Shown piece by piece: positions 1 through 14,264 of a stretch of DNA of 64,000 nt. The notes beneath the pieces are model-generated. The model did no database searches. It saw only the letters and a program-made list of their open reading frames with translations, and was not told the origin of the DNA. Position numbers and translations under genes: made by a program. This DNA comes from Albidovulum sediminis. Its GTDB lineage: Bacteria; Pseudomonadota; Alphaproteobacteria; Rhodobacterales; Rhodobacteraceae. The stretch's first letter is position 1; each line of letters starts with the position of its first letter. The stretch covers positions 514,846 to 578,845 of the forward strand of contig NZ_JAOCQF010000002.1 of the NCBI RefSeq assembly GCF_025380365.1. The letters are read 5' to 3'.

Positions 1-5291
<5,291 letters not shown>

Positions 5292-5308
<17 letters not shown>

Positions 5309-6452
5309 CGAAGCTTCTCGGCGCGGGGTCAAGCACGACGATCTGGCCGTTGCGGATCTCGGCCACCGCAAGGGCGCGCTGGTTGGTTCCGTCGGACAGC
5401 AGCCGGAAGACGCCGTTCACCCCGGCAAATCCGGCCCCCTGGGTCAGCGCAGAGGCGGAGAGCGCATTGGGCGCGCCGCTGCGGGCCAGCGCGCCGATGG
5501 CGGCAACGCCGTCATAGGCAAGCCCCGCGACCGGCAGCGGGATCGACCCGTAGCGGGCGGTGAAGCGCGCCTGGAAGCTGGACGAGGGCCCGGGGTCAGG
5601 CAGCGCGAACCAGCCGCCCTGCAATCCCGAAAGCGTCAGGTTCGCCGGCGAGGTGTCCCAGCGGGTCAGCCCGATCAGCTTGATCGCAGTGGTGTCGAGC
5701 CCGCTTTCCGGAAGAAGCTGCGCCAGAAGCTGCAGCGCACCGCCGCTGTCGGCCGTCAGGAACACCGCGTTCGCGCCCGCCGCCTTGATGCGGGCGACGA
5801 TCTGCGGTGCGGCGGTGATGATGCCCTGCTGAGAGAACTCGTAGCTTGCCGTTCCCGCATGCGTCGCCGGGGACCGGGCGATGGCCGCCTCGATCGCCCG
5901 GCGGCCGGTGTCGCCCGCGGCGGTCTGCTCGTGCAGGACGAAGATCCGGTTGCGCCCCTGCGCCGCGGCGAAGCGGACCAGCCGTTCGGCTGTGTTGGGG
6001 AAGGTCTGGCCAAGGACAAAGACGTTGCCGCCCGCGATGTCGGTCACGTTCGAGAAGGCGAGCACGTTGACGCCCGATCCCGCCACGGCCTTGCCCGCGG
6101 CATTGGCCGATTCCGCATAGACCGGCCCGAGGATCACCGCGGCCCCTTCGCTGACCGCCCGTTGCGCCGCCGCCGCCGCGCCCGCGGCGTCCGAGCCGGT
6201 GCTGTAGACCCTCAGATCGACCGAGGCGCCTTCAAGGTCGGACGCTGCCATCTCGGCCGCTTGGCGCAGGTTCTGGGCCAGCACCTCGTCCGAGGCGTTG
6301 CCCGATCCGGACGGCACCAGAAGCCCGACCGGCACCGGCTTGCCCGGCGCCACCGAGCCGCCACCGGGCATCGGCCCGCAGGCTGCCAGCGGAAGAAGCG
6401 AGAGCGCCAGCCAGGCCATGGGCTTGCGGGCGAATCCTAAAACGGCGAACAT
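5292..6452 (-). CDS. LpoA/YraM-like lipoprotein, penicillin-binding protein activator family
   Basis: A 386-residue periplasmic-binding-fold protein (Peripla_BP_6 type). The N-terminus has a signal sequence with a lipobox (LLPLAAC), so it is a lipoprotein. The body has features of branched-chain amino acid receptor folds: VGLLVPSGSG near the start, ILGPVYAESA, a NVFVLGQTFP strand, and AYDGVAAIGAL near the end. Divergent from rsmI with yraN next, it matches the E. coli yraM(lpoA)/yraL(rsmI)/yraN order, which supports a role in activating peptidoglycan synthases rather than amino acid import. The N-terminal TPR domain of E. coli LpoA is absent. No transporter genes adjoin it. Confidence 0.85.
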
Positions 6453-6542
6453 GGAACCAACCTCATCCTGGCGCAGCCTGTCGTTGCGCCGACCCTATGC
6501 GTTTCGCGGGGTGAAGTAAACTTTGCAGCGGGCCCTGAAAGC

Positions 6543-7403
6543 ATGACCGGCGAAATCCAGAAACTTGCGCCGGGGCTCTATTTCGTCTCCACCCCCATCG
6601 GCGCTGCCCGCGACATCACGCTGCGCGCGCTCGACATTCTAGCCTCTGCCGACGTGATCGCGGCCGAGGACACGCGGACCCTTCGGCATCTGATGGAGAT
6701 CCACGGCATCCCGATTGCCGGCCGGCCGCTCGTCGCCTACCACGACCACAACGGAGAGGAGGCGCGCCCGCGGCTTCTGAAGGCGCTGGCAGAGGGCAAG
6801 TCGGTCGCCTACGCTTCCGAGGCGGGCACGCCGCTTGTCGCCGATCCCGGTTTTCAGCTGGGGCGCGCGGCGGCGGCGGCGGGGCATATGGTCACCGCGG
6901 CGCCGGGCGCGTCGGCCGTGCTCTGCGCGCTGACGGTCTCGGGCCTGCCAAGCGACCGCTTTCTCTTCGCGGGTTTCCCGCCATCGGCCGAAGGCGCCCG
7001 GCGACGCTGGCTGGCCGAGTTGGCCGCGACCCCGGCGACGCTGATCCTTTACGAGTCGCCGAGGCGCGTTGGCGATTTGTTAACCGAACTGGCCGCAGGA
7101 TTCGGGCAGGACCGGCAGGCCGTCGTCTGCCGCGAACTGACCAAGAAGTTCGAGGAGGTGCGGCGGGGGACGCTGGCGGAACTGGCCGCCGACTTCTCGG
7201 CCCGGACGGTCAAGGGCGAGGTCGTCGTACTGGTCGACCGCGCGCCCGAACGGGCGGTCGACGCCGCCGACATGGAGGCGATGCTGTGCGAGGCGATGAA
7301 GACGCTTTCGGTGAAGGACGCGGCCGCCATGGTGGCAGAGGCGCTGAAACTGCCGAAGCGCGACGTCTATCAGGCGGCGCTGAAACTGCCGCGCGACGGA
7401 TAA
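6543..7403 (+). CDS. rsmI: 16S rRNA (cytidine(1402)-2'-O)-methyltransferase
   Basis: Methylates the ribose of C1402 in the 16S rRNA decoding centre using SAM. 286 residues, normal for the family. Tetrapyrrole methylase-type fold: STPIGAARDITLRALDIL (usual TPIGN has Ala for Asn here), AAEDTRTLRHL, then SEAGTPLVADPGFQL, APGASAVLCALTVSGLP and YESPRRVGD, all standard RsmI blocks. A C-terminal HTH-like extension ends in repeated LKLP motifs. It begins 90 bp from the divergent lipoprotein gene and is followed by yraN and gshB on the same strand. Confidence 0.96.
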   Translation: MTGEIQKLAPGLYFVSTPIGAARDITLRALDILASADVIAAEDTRTLRHLMEIHGIPIAGRPLVAYHDHNGEEARPRLLKALAEGKSVAYASEAGTPLVADPGFQLGRAAAAAGHMVTAAPGASAVLCALTVSGLPSDRFLFAGFPPSAEGARRRWLAELAATPATLILYESPRRVGDLLTELAAGFGQDRQAVVCRELTKKFEEVRRGTLAELAADFSARTVKGEVVVLVDRAPERAVDAADMEAMLCEAMKTLSVKDAAAMVAEALKLPKRDVYQAALKLPRDG

Positions 7404-7753
7404 GGGGGCGCGTCGCGCATCTGGCGGGACACTCCGCCGAGGATCAGGTGGCGCGGCACTATTCGGCGGCCGGGGCGACCGTCGCGGCGCAGTGCTGGCG
7501 CGGCAGGGCCGGCGAGATCGACCTGATCGTGCGGGAAGGCGCCCGCGTGGTGTTCGTCGAGGTCAAGTGCTCGGAAACCACGGCGGGTGCGGCGCAGATG
7601 CTGCTTCCGCGCCAGATCGCCCGACTGTTCGCGGCCGCGCAGGAATTTGTCGCGGCGGAACCGGCCGGGCAGGACACCGAGATGCGCTTTGACGTGGCGC
7701 TTGTCGATGCCACAGGTCACATCGACGTGATCCGAAACGCGCTGGGCGCCTGA
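7286..7753 (+). CDS. yraN: YraN family protein (UPF0102, nuclease-like fold)
   Basis: Small protein of the UPF0102 family, with a restriction-endonuclease-like fold and unproven function. The body shows [30 protein letters not shown] and [10 protein letters not shown], which carry the E...D...E-x-K residues of a PD-(D/E)XK core. The start is unclear. The family match begins near codon 44 (RVAHLAG), but the only common start codon in frame is the GTG at 7286, 118 bp inside rsmI; between them there is only ATA or CTG. The first ~40 residues are therefore doubtful. It is translated right behind rsmI, as in E. coli. Confidence 0.88.
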   Translation: MRGDEDAFGEGRGRHGGRGAETAEARRLSGGAETAARRIRGRVAHLAGHSAEDQVARHYSAAGATVAAQCWRGRAGEIDLIVREGARVVFVEVKCSETTAGAAQMLLPRQIARLFAAAQEFVAAEPAGQDTEMRFDVALVDATGHIDVIRNALGA

Positions 7754-7832
7754 CGCCGGGCGTTCGCGGGCGATTGCATCCCGCCGCCCCTTGCGCCATC
7801 ACTCCGCCAGACGCTTCGGAACGGGGGACGCC

Positions 7833-8780
7833 ATGGCTCTCAAGGTCGCAATCCAGATGGACCCGATCGGTCCCATCAACATCGACGCCGATTCCTCCTT
7901 CCGCATCGGGCTTGAGGCGCAGGAGCGGGGGCACACGCTTTTCTACTACACGCCCGACCGGCTTTCCTACCGCGAGGGGCGCATCCTGGCGCGCGGCTGG
8001 CCGCTGGCGCTCCGGCGCGAGAAGGGCAACCACTACTCGCTCGGGCCGGAAACCGAGGTCGACCTGGCCGACTGGGACGTGGTCTGGCTGCGCCAGGACC
8101 CGCCCTTCGACATGAGCTACATCACCAACACCCACCTGCTGGAGCGTCTGACGCCCGGCACGCTGGTCGTCAACGATCCCTTCTGGGTGCGCAATTGCCC
8201 CGAAAAGCTGCTGGTCCTCGACTTTCCGCACCTGACCCCGCCGACGCTCATCGCGCGCGACCTGGCGACGATCCGGTCGTTCAAGGCCGAGCACGGCGAC
8301 ATCATCCTGAAGCCGCTTTACGGCAACGGCGGCGCGGGCGTGTTCCGGCTGGACCCGAACGACCGCAACCTCGCCTCGCTGCACGAACTGTTCACCGGCA
8401 TCAACCGGGAGCCGTTGATCGCGCAGAAATACGTCCCCGCCGTGGTGAAGGGCGACAAGCGCATCATCCTTGTCGACGGCGTGCCGGTGGGCGCGATCAA
8501 CCGCGTCCCGGCCGAGGGGGAGACACGGTCGAACATGCATGTGGGCGGGCGGCCGGAGAAGGTGGGCCTCACTGACCGCGACCGGGAGATCTGCGACGCG
8601 ATCGGCCCGACCCTGCGGGAGAAGGGCCAGATCTTCGTTGGCATCGACGTGATCGGCGACTGGCTGACCGAAATCAACGTCACCTCGCCCACCGGCATCC
8701 AGGAGCTTGAGCGATTCGACGGCACCAACACCGCTGCGCTGATGTGGGACGCGATCGAGGCGCGGCGTTTGGCGCGCTGA
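7833..8780 (+). CDS. gshB: Glutathione synthetase
   Basis: Ligates gamma-glutamylcysteine and glycine with ATP, the last step of glutathione synthesis. 315 residues from the ATG at 7833, preceded by a GGGGGA ribosome site; an earlier ATG at 7791 is less likely because the family begins with the [10 protein letters not shown] segment. ATP-grasp motifs are present: [33 protein letters not shown], and the metal/ATP site [18 protein letters not shown] near the C-terminus. It is probably co-transcribed with rsmI and yraN. Confidence 0.97.
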   Translation: MALKVAIQMDPIGPINIDADSSFRIGLEAQERGHTLFYYTPDRLSYREGRILARGWPLALRREKGNHYSLGPETEVDLADWDVVWLRQDPPFDMSYITNTHLLERLTPGTLVVNDPFWVRNCPEKLLVLDFPHLTPPTLIARDLATIRSFKAEHGDIILKPLYGNGGAGVFRLDPNDRNLASLHELFTGINREPLIAQKYVPAVVKGDKRIILVDGVPVGAINRVPAEGETRSNMHVGGRPEKVGLTDRDREICDAIGPTLREKGQIFVGIDVIGDWLTEINVTSPTGIQELERFDGTNTAALMWDAIEARRLAR

Positions 8781-8787
8781 GCGGCGG

Positions 8788-10302
8788 TCACAACGCCTTG
8801 GCGAGCGTCAGGCGATAGCTCACCGCCTCGGCCACATGCGGCTTGCCGACCGTCCCCGCCCCGTCAAGGTCGGCGATGGTGCGCGCCACGCGCAGCACCC
8901 GGTGATAGCCGCGCGCGGACAGGCCGAAGCGTTTGGCGACCTTGACCAGCAGGTCGCGCCCCTCGGCATCCGGCGCGGCGATCTCTTCCAGCAGCGCGCC
9001 CTCGGCCTCGGCGTTGACGCGCACGCCGGGATGGCCGCGGAAGCGGTCGGTCTGGCGCGCCCGCGCTGCTGACACTCGGATGGCAACAGCGGCGGAACTT
9101 TCCCCGCCCGCCGGCAGGTCGAGGTCGGAGAAGGCAACCGGCGGCACCTCGACGCGCAGGTCGATCCGGTCCATCAGCGGCCCGGACAGCCGGCCCAGGT
9201 ACTCCTCGCCGCAGCCGGGGCTTTTCGCGCAGGCGCGGGCCGGGTCCGACAGGTAGCCGCAGCGGCAGGGGTTGGCGGCGGCCACCATCAGGAACCGGCA
9301 GGGGTAGCGGACATGGGCATTGGCGCGGGCGACGACGACCTCGCCCGTCTCGATCGGCTGGCGCAGGGTTTCCAGGACGGGGCGGGGAAATTCCGGCAGT
9401 TCGTCCAGAAAGAGGACGCCGTTGTGCGCCAGGCTGATCTCGCCCGGCTTGGCACCCCGGCCCCCGCCGACGATGGCGGCCATCGAGGCGGTGTGATGCG
9501 GTTCTCGGAAGGGGCGGGTGCGGCTGATGCCGCCTTCGTCCAGCAGTCCGGCGAGCGAATGGATCATCGAGGTTTCCAGCGCCTCGACCGGCGAGAGCGG
9601 CGGCAGGATGCCGGGAATTCGCGCGGCCAGCATCGACTTGCCCGATCCGGGCGTGCCCACCATCAGCAGGTGATGCCGCCCCGCCGCCGCGATCTCGAGC
9701 GCGCGCTTGGCGCGTTCCTGTCCCTTCACGTCGCGCAGGTCGCGGGCGCCGGCCTCGGTGCGGACCTCGCCCGGGGTTGCGGGGGGGATCGGCGATTGCC
9801 CTGTGAAATGGCCCAGCACCTCGGCCAGCGAGGCCGCGGCGAAGACCGGCGTCGCGGACACCCAGGCCGCCTCGGGGCCGCAGGCCTTGGGGCAGAGAAG
9901 CCGCCGCTCCTCCTCGGCCGCGGCCATCGCTGCGGGAAGCGCCCCCGCGACCGCGACCAGCCGCCCATCGAGCGACAACTCGCCCAGCGACACCGTCGCC
10001 TCGGCGTCCTCGTGCGGGATGATGTCGATGGCGGCCAGAAGGGCGACCGCGATCGGCAGGTCGAAATGCGATCCTTCCTTCGGAAGATCGGCGGGCGAGA
10101 GGTTCACCGTGATCTTCTTCGACGGCAGCGCGATCGACATCGAGGTGAGCGCGGAGCGCACGCGGTCGCGCGCCTCGCTCACCGCCTTGTCGGCAAGGCC
10201 GACGATGGAAAAGGCGGGCAGACCGTTCGCCACCGCGCACTGGACCTCGACGATCCGCGCCTCAACCCCCTCGAAGGCCACCGTGAAGGTGCGCGCCACC
10301 AT
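8788..10302 (-). CDS. comM: YifB/ComM family Mg-chelatase-like AAA+ ATPase
   Basis: 504-residue AAA+ ATPase related to ComM, a hexameric helicase that promotes branch migration during natural transformation. The N-terminal Lon-protease-like (ChlI) domain has FSIVGLADKAVSEARDRVR and LSPADLPKEGSHFDLPIA. The ATPase core has Walker A GTPGSGKSMLAARI, Walker B NGVLFLDELPEF, and a C-terminal Mg-chelatase region with cysteines (NPCRCGYL, CAKSPGCGEEYL) and LSARGYHRVLRVARTIADL. It is convergent with gshB, with a 7-bp gap. No other competence genes are in the window. Confidence 0.95.
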   Translation of the reverse strand: MVARTFTVAFEGVEARIVEVQCAVANGLPAFSIVGLADKAVSEARDRVRSALTSMSIALPSKKITVNLSPADLPKEGSHFDLPIAVALLAAIDIIPHEDAEATVSLGELSLDGRLVAVAGALPAAMAAAEEERRLLCPKACGPEAAWVSATPVFAAASLAEVLGHFTGQSPIPPATPGEVRTEAGARDLRDVKGQERAKRALEIAAAGRHHLLMVGTPGSGKSMLAARIPGILPPLSPVEALETSMIHSLAGLLDEGGISRTRPFREPHHTASMAAIVGGGRGAKPGEISLAHNGVLFLDELPEFPRPVLETLRQPIETGEVVVARANAHVRYPCRFLMVAAANPCRCGYLSDPARACAKSPGCGEEYLGRLSGPLMDRIDLRVEVPPVAFSDLDLPAGGESSAAVAIRVSAARARQTDRFRGHPGVRVNAEAEGALLEEIAAPDAEGRDLLVKVAKRFGLSARGYHRVLRVARTIADLDGAGTVGKPHVAEAVSYRLTLAKAL

Positions 10303-10370
10303 CGCTGCCGTCTCCCGTTCCGAATTGGTTAACGGGTAGGAGCGGAGAGTTGAGGAAAGGTTAACGCGCC

Positions 10371-11243
10371 TCAGGCGGCGCGGGTCATTTCCATGAACGC
10401 GGGCCAGGCTTCAGGGTCGTGCATCGTCTTGTCGCGGCAGAAGGCATTGCAGAAGCCCCAGACGCGGCCGTCAAGGTGCAGGAAGTGGGTCACCGGCTTT
10501 CCGGAATAGGGGCAGGCGGCGTTGACCGAAGGGCCGTCGCAGGCCACCGCCGGAAGCACCACAGGGCCAGGCCAGGGACGCTCGGCATAGGGTTTGTAGT
10601 AGCTTGGCTGCACCAGGTTCTCGGCCTTGCCCATCGCGCGCCAGCGGCGGAAGGACGGGTCAGAAAGGTGCGCGTCGACATAGGCCTGCGCGGGGGCGGA
10701 CACCGGCAGGTTGTAGGTGGCGATCCGCGTGGCCACGGGGGCGAAGAAGGCGTCCGCCGCGGTGTAGCGACCGAACAGCCAGGGCCCGCCGGCACCGAAG
10801 CGGCTACGCGCGCGCGCCCAGATCGCCTCGATCCGCGCGAGGTCGGCCAGAACCTCGGCGCGCGGCGCGCTGTCGGCGTAGCTTTTCAGCAGGTTCATCG
10901 CACAGTCGCCCCTGAGCGCGGTGAAGCCCGCGTGCATCTCGGCCACCATGTAGCGCGCCATGATCCGCGCCGCCGGATCTTCGGGCCAGAGCCCCGCGTC
11001 GGGGTGGCGTTCGGCCAGCGTTTCGAGGATGGCGATGCTTTCGCCGATCACCTCGCCCTCGGGCGTACGCACCGCGGGAACCAGACGCGCGGGCGCGAAA
11101 TCCGCCAGCAGGCGCTGCACTTCGTCGGTGTAGAGAACGCAGATGCGGACCTTCACCGGGATTGCGAATTTCTCGAAGAAAAGCCAGCCCCTGAGCGACC
11201 AACTGGAATAGCTGCGGTCCCCGATGGCAAGTTCGTAGGTCAT
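10371..11243 (-). CDS. Glutathione S-transferase family protein with Cys-rich C-terminal tail
   Basis: 290 residues. The first ~215 form a GST: a thioredoxin-like N-domain (IGDRSYSSWSLRGWLFFEKF, with RLVPAVRTPEG and the GSH-binding GESIAILETLAE) and an all-helical C-domain (WLFGRYTAADAFFAPVATR). A separate tail follows with CPYSGKPVTHFLHLDG, GFCNAFCRDKT and DPEAWPAFM. This spacing of cysteines resembles a small YHS/TRASH-like metal-binding or redox module. Of the two nearby ATGs, 11243 has the better spacing from GGAG. It lies downstream of comM's start on the same strand; the substrate is unknown. Confidence 0.9.
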   Translation of the reverse strand: MTYELAIGDRSYSSWSLRGWLFFEKFAIPVKVRICVLYTDEVQRLLADFAPARLVPAVRTPEGEVIGESIAILETLAERHPDAGLWPEDPAARIMARYMVAEMHAGFTALRGDCAMNLLKSYADSAPRAEVLADLARIEAIWARARSRFGAGGPWLFGRYTAADAFFAPVATRIATYNLPVSAPAQAYVDAHLSDPSFRRWRAMGKAENLVQPSYYKPYAERPWPGPVVLPAVACDGPSVNAACPYSGKPVTHFLHLDGRVWGFCNAFCRDKTMHDPEAWPAFMEMTRAA

Positions 11244-11396
11244 CTGCATCTCCGTGTTTCGCGGCACCCTAGCGGCCGAAGGGCGTGCGCGCACGCGAGG
11301 ATTTGTGCGCCCTTCCATCACGGAAGGTGATGGATGCCCCGGCTTGTCATCCCGCGCCCCCGCGCCTAATCCTGATGCAGGCAAGGGAGAGGGCCG

Positions 11397-12599
11397 ATGC
11401 TGACGAGCAAGCGTATCCTTCTGGTGATCGGCGGCGGCATCGCGGCCTACAAGGCGCTCGACCTGATCCGGCGCCTGCGCGAGCGGGGCGCCTCGGTGAC
11501 GCCGGTCCTGACCCGGGCGGCGGAGGAGTTCGTGACGCCGCTGTCGGCCGGCGCGCTGGCGGGGGCGCAATGCTACCGCCACCTTTTCGACCTGACCGAC
11601 GAGGCGGAGATGGGCCATATCGAGTTGAGCCGCGCCGCCGATCTTGTGGTTGTCGCGCCGGCGACGGCGGACCTGATGGCGAAGATGGCGGGGGGGCATG
11701 CGGACGACCTCGCCTCCACCCTCCTGATGGCGACGGACAAGCGGGTGCTGGTGGCGCCGGCGATGAACGTGCGGATGTGGCTGCACCCCGCCAACCAACG
11801 CAACATCGCGGCGCTGAAGGGTGACGGCATCCTGTTCGCCGGTCCGAACGAAGGGGACATGGCCTGCGGCGAATACGGGCCGGGCCGCATGGCCGAACCG
11901 CTGGAGATCGTCGCGGCGGTCGAGGCCGCGCTGGGCGAGGGGCCGCTGAAGGGGCGGCATGTGGTGGTGACCTCGGGCCCCACGCATGAACCCATCGACC
12001 CGGTGCGCTACATCGCCAACCGGTCTTCGGGCGCGCAGGGGGCCGCGATCGCCGCGGCGCTGCGCGATCTGGGCGCGCGGGTCAGCTTCGTCACCGGGCC
12101 GGCCAGCGTCCCGCCGCCCGGCGGTGTCGGGGTGGTGCGGGTCGAGACCGCGCGCGAGATGCTGGAGGCGGTCGAGGCCGCGCTGCCCGCGGATGCCGCG
12201 GTCTTTGCGGCCGCGGTCGCCGACTGGCGGGTGGCCAATGCCGCCGGGTCGAAGATGAAGAAGGACGGATCGGGCCGCGCACCGGCGCTGGAGTTCGCGG
12301 AAAACCCCGACATCCTCGCCACCGTGGCGCGGATGGGGGCGGGGCGACCGGCGCTGGTGGTGGGCTTTGCCGCCGAGACCGACGATGTCGTGGCCCATGC
12401 GGCGACCAAGCGCGCGCGCAAGGGCTGTGACTGGATCGTGGCCAACGATGTCTCGGCCGCGACCGGCATCATGGGCGGGGCGGAGAACGCGGTGACGCTG
12501 ATCACCGCGGAGGGGGCAGAGGAGTGGCCGCGGCTTCCGAAGGACGAGGTGGCCCGGCGGCTGGCCGCGCGCATCGCCCGTGCACTTTGCGCGGGCTGA
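11397..12599 (+). CDS. coaBC: Bifunctional phosphopantothenoylcysteine decarboxylase/synthetase
   Basis: Makes 4'-phosphopantetheine for coenzyme A: CoaB couples cysteine to phosphopantothenate using CTP, CoaC decarboxylates the product with FMN. 400 residues. The N-terminal CoaC domain has [37 protein letters not shown], the substrate motif APAMNVRMW and the active-site Cys in [13 protein letters not shown]. The CoaB half has [23 protein letters not shown] and [21 protein letters not shown] lies just before 11397. It is followed by dut and moeB in the same direction. Confidence 0.97.
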   Translation: MLTSKRILLVIGGGIAAYKALDLIRRLRERGASVTPVLTRAAEEFVTPLSAGALAGAQCYRHLFDLTDEAEMGHIELSRAADLVVVAPATADLMAKMAGGHADDLASTLLMATDKRVLVAPAMNVRMWLHPANQRNIAALKGDGILFAGPNEGDMACGEYGPGRMAEPLEIVAAVEAALGEGPLKGRHVVVTSGPTHEPIDPVRYIANRSSGAQGAAIAAALRDLGARVSFVTGPASVPPPGGVGVVRVETAREMLEAVEAALPADAAVFAAAVADWRVANAAGSKMKKDGSGRAPALEFAENPDILATVARMGAGRPALVVGFAAETDDVVAHAATKRARKGCDWIVANDVSAATGIMGGAENAVTLITAEGAEEWPRLPKDEVARRLAARIARALCAG

Positions 12600-12645
12600 G
12601 GCTGCGGAAGCCTCCGGCGGGAGTATTTGGGCCAGAATGAAGGGG
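12598..12645 (+). repeat. Intergenic hairpin-plus-tail element, copy 1
   Basis: Between coaBC and dut. A hairpin (GAGGCT at 12598-12603, AGCCTC at 12609-12614) is followed by a tail CGGCGGGAGTATTTGGGCCA ending in GAATGAAGGGG, whose AAGGGG serves as the ribosome site for dut. The same layout recurs at 27614-27690 between two ABC transporter genes. I recall similar tails between genes in many Rhodobacterales genomes, but this is from memory. Confidence 0.55.
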
Positions 12646-12651
12646 ACAGCG

Positions 12652-13119
12652 ATGGTTCCGGTGATCCGGGTTCTGCGCGAGGATTGGGCCGATCCATCGG
12701 TGCCGCTGCCGTCCTACGAGACGGCGGGGGCGGCCGGGGCGGACATCCGCGCGAACCTGCCGCCCGACCTGCGCGCCGGGGGCTTCACGCTGGCGCCGAT
12801 GCAGCGCGCGGTGGTGCCGACGGGGTTGCGCGTGGAGATCCCGGAGGGGTTCGAGGCGCAGATCCGTCCCCGCTCGGGCCTGGCGCTGAAGCACGGGATA
12901 TCGCTTCCCAATACGCCGGGCACCATCGACAGCGACTATCGCGGGCCGCTCGGGGTGCTGCTGATCAACTTCGGGGCTGCGCCCTTCGTGATCGGTCATG
13001 GCGCGCGGATCGCGCAGATGGTGGTGGCGCCGGTGGTCCGGGCGCGGTTCGAGACGGTGGAGGCGCTGGGCGACACCGCGCGCGGGGCGGGCGGCTTCGG
13101 ATCGACGGGGTCGGCATGA
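12652..13119 (+). CDS. dut: dUTP diphosphatase
   Basis: Hydrolyses dUTP to dUMP and pyrophosphate, keeping uracil out of DNA. 155 residues from the ATG at 12652, which follows AAGGGG by 6 nt; an ATG at 12637 would add MKGTA. All five trimeric dUTPase motifs are visible: [43 protein letters not shown] and the flexible C-terminal GAGGFGSTG arm. It is next to coaBC, as in many bacteria, and 10 bp before moeB. Confidence 0.97.
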   Translation: MVPVIRVLREDWADPSVPLPSYETAGAAGADIRANLPPDLRAGGFTLAPMQRAVVPTGLRVEIPEGFEAQIRPRSGLALKHGISLPNTPGTIDSDYRGPLGVLLINFGAAPFVIGHGARIAQMVVAPVVRARFETVEALGDTARGAGGFGSTGSA

Positions 13120-13129
13120 GGGGGCGGGC

Positions 13130-14200
13130 ATGACGGTTCTTCTCCTCGCAGCGGCGCTGGTGGGGTTCGGCCTGGTCCTCAGGCTGCCCGCGCGGGTGGT
13201 CTGGGTCATGCTGGGCACGCTCTGGCTGTCGGTCCTGCTCCTGCATCTGGTTCTGCCGGAGGATCATGCGCTGACCCGCGCGCTGGGTGGCAGCTTTGCC
13301 CACTGGCTGGTGGGGGGCGGGGTGGTCGCGCTTGTCCTGCTTTACCGCAAGGGGCTCGCGGCCCTGCGCGGCCGGGCGCGGCCGGCGCCCGTTTCGGCCA
13401 TGCAGGGCGGGGCGGGCACGCAGGGCGGGCAGGGCACGTTCAGCCCGGCGGAGCTGGATCGCTACGCCCGCCACATCGTCCTGCGCGAGGTGGGCGGGCC
13501 GGGGCAGAAGCGGCTGAAGCAGGCGCGCGTCCTGGTGGTCGGGGCCGGCGGGCTGGGCTCCCCCGCGCTCCTCTATCTCGCCGCCGCCGGGGTGGGCACC
13601 ATCGGGGTGATCGACGACGACACGGTGTCAAGCTCGAACCTGCAGCGGCAGGTCATCCACACCGACGACCGCATCGGCATGCCCAAGGTCTTTTCGGCGG
13701 AAGCGGCGATGAAGGCGCTCAACCCCTTCATCGCGGTCCGGCCCTACAACCGCAGGCTGACCGGGGCCGAGGCGCCCGCGCTTTTTGCCGACTACGACCT
13801 GATCCTCGACGGGTCGGACAACTTCGACACCCGTTATCTGGTCAACGCCGCCGCCGTTCAGGCGGGTCGGCCGCTGATCTCGGCCGCGATCACGCAGTGG
13901 GAGGGGCAGATCTCGCTCTACGACCCCGCCCAAGGGGCGCCATGTTATGCCTGCGTCTTCCCCGAACGCCCCGCCGACGGGCTGGCGCCGGCCTGCGCGG
14001 TCGCCGGCGTGATGGGGGCGCTGCCGGGCGTCATGGGCGCGATGATGGCGGTCGAGGCGATCAAGGAGATCACAGGCGCAGGCGAGGGCTTGCGCGGGCG
14101 GATGCTCATCTACGACGCGCTGTTCGCCGAGGCGCGGGGGATCGCGCTGAGGCCGAACCCCGGCTGCACGGTCTGCGGCGGGCAGGCCGGGGCGGGGTGA
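13130..14200 (+). CDS. moeB: HesA/MoeB/ThiF family adenylyltransferase with N-terminal membrane helices
   Basis: E1-like enzyme that adenylates the C-terminal Gly of a ubiquitin-like sulfur carrier (MoaD or ThiS). 356 residues. The first ~80 form two to three hydrophobic helices (LLLAAALVGFGLVLRL, WVMLGTLWLSVLLLHLVL), which typical MoeB lacks; then a linker and the catalytic domain from about residue 105 (YARHIVLREVGGPGQKRL, VVGAGGLGSPALLYLAAAG, DDDTVSSSNLQRQ). Two CxxC pairs, CYAC and CTVC, would bind zinc. The start follows dut by 10 bp. The helices suggest membrane attachment, which I have seen in other Rhodobacteraceae MoeB proteins. Confidence 0.92.
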   Translation: MTVLLLAAALVGFGLVLRLPARVVWVMLGTLWLSVLLLHLVLPEDHALTRALGGSFAHWLVGGGVVALVLLYRKGLAALRGRARPAPVSAMQGGAGTQGGQGTFSPAELDRYARHIVLREVGGPGQKRLKQARVLVVGAGGLGSPALLYLAAAGVGTIGVIDDDTVSSSNLQRQVIHTDDRIGMPKVFSAEAAMKALNPFIAVRPYNRRLTGAEAPALFADYDLILDGSDNFDTRYLVNAAAVQAGRPLISAAITQWEGQISLYDPAQGAPCYACVFPERPADGLAPACAVAGVMGALPGVMGAMMAVEAIKEITGAGEGLRGRMLIYDALFAEARGIALRPNPGCTVCGGQAGAG

Positions 14201-14264
14201 CCCCGCGCCGCTCTGGCAATCCGCCGACAGCGACCCTAGCTTGCGCCTGACAAGGAGGCCCGAC

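Noticed and set aside
5309-5371. TTG start for glnD at 5371
   Set aside because: Adds 21 residues not expected in GlnD and deepens the overlap with the lipoprotein gene.
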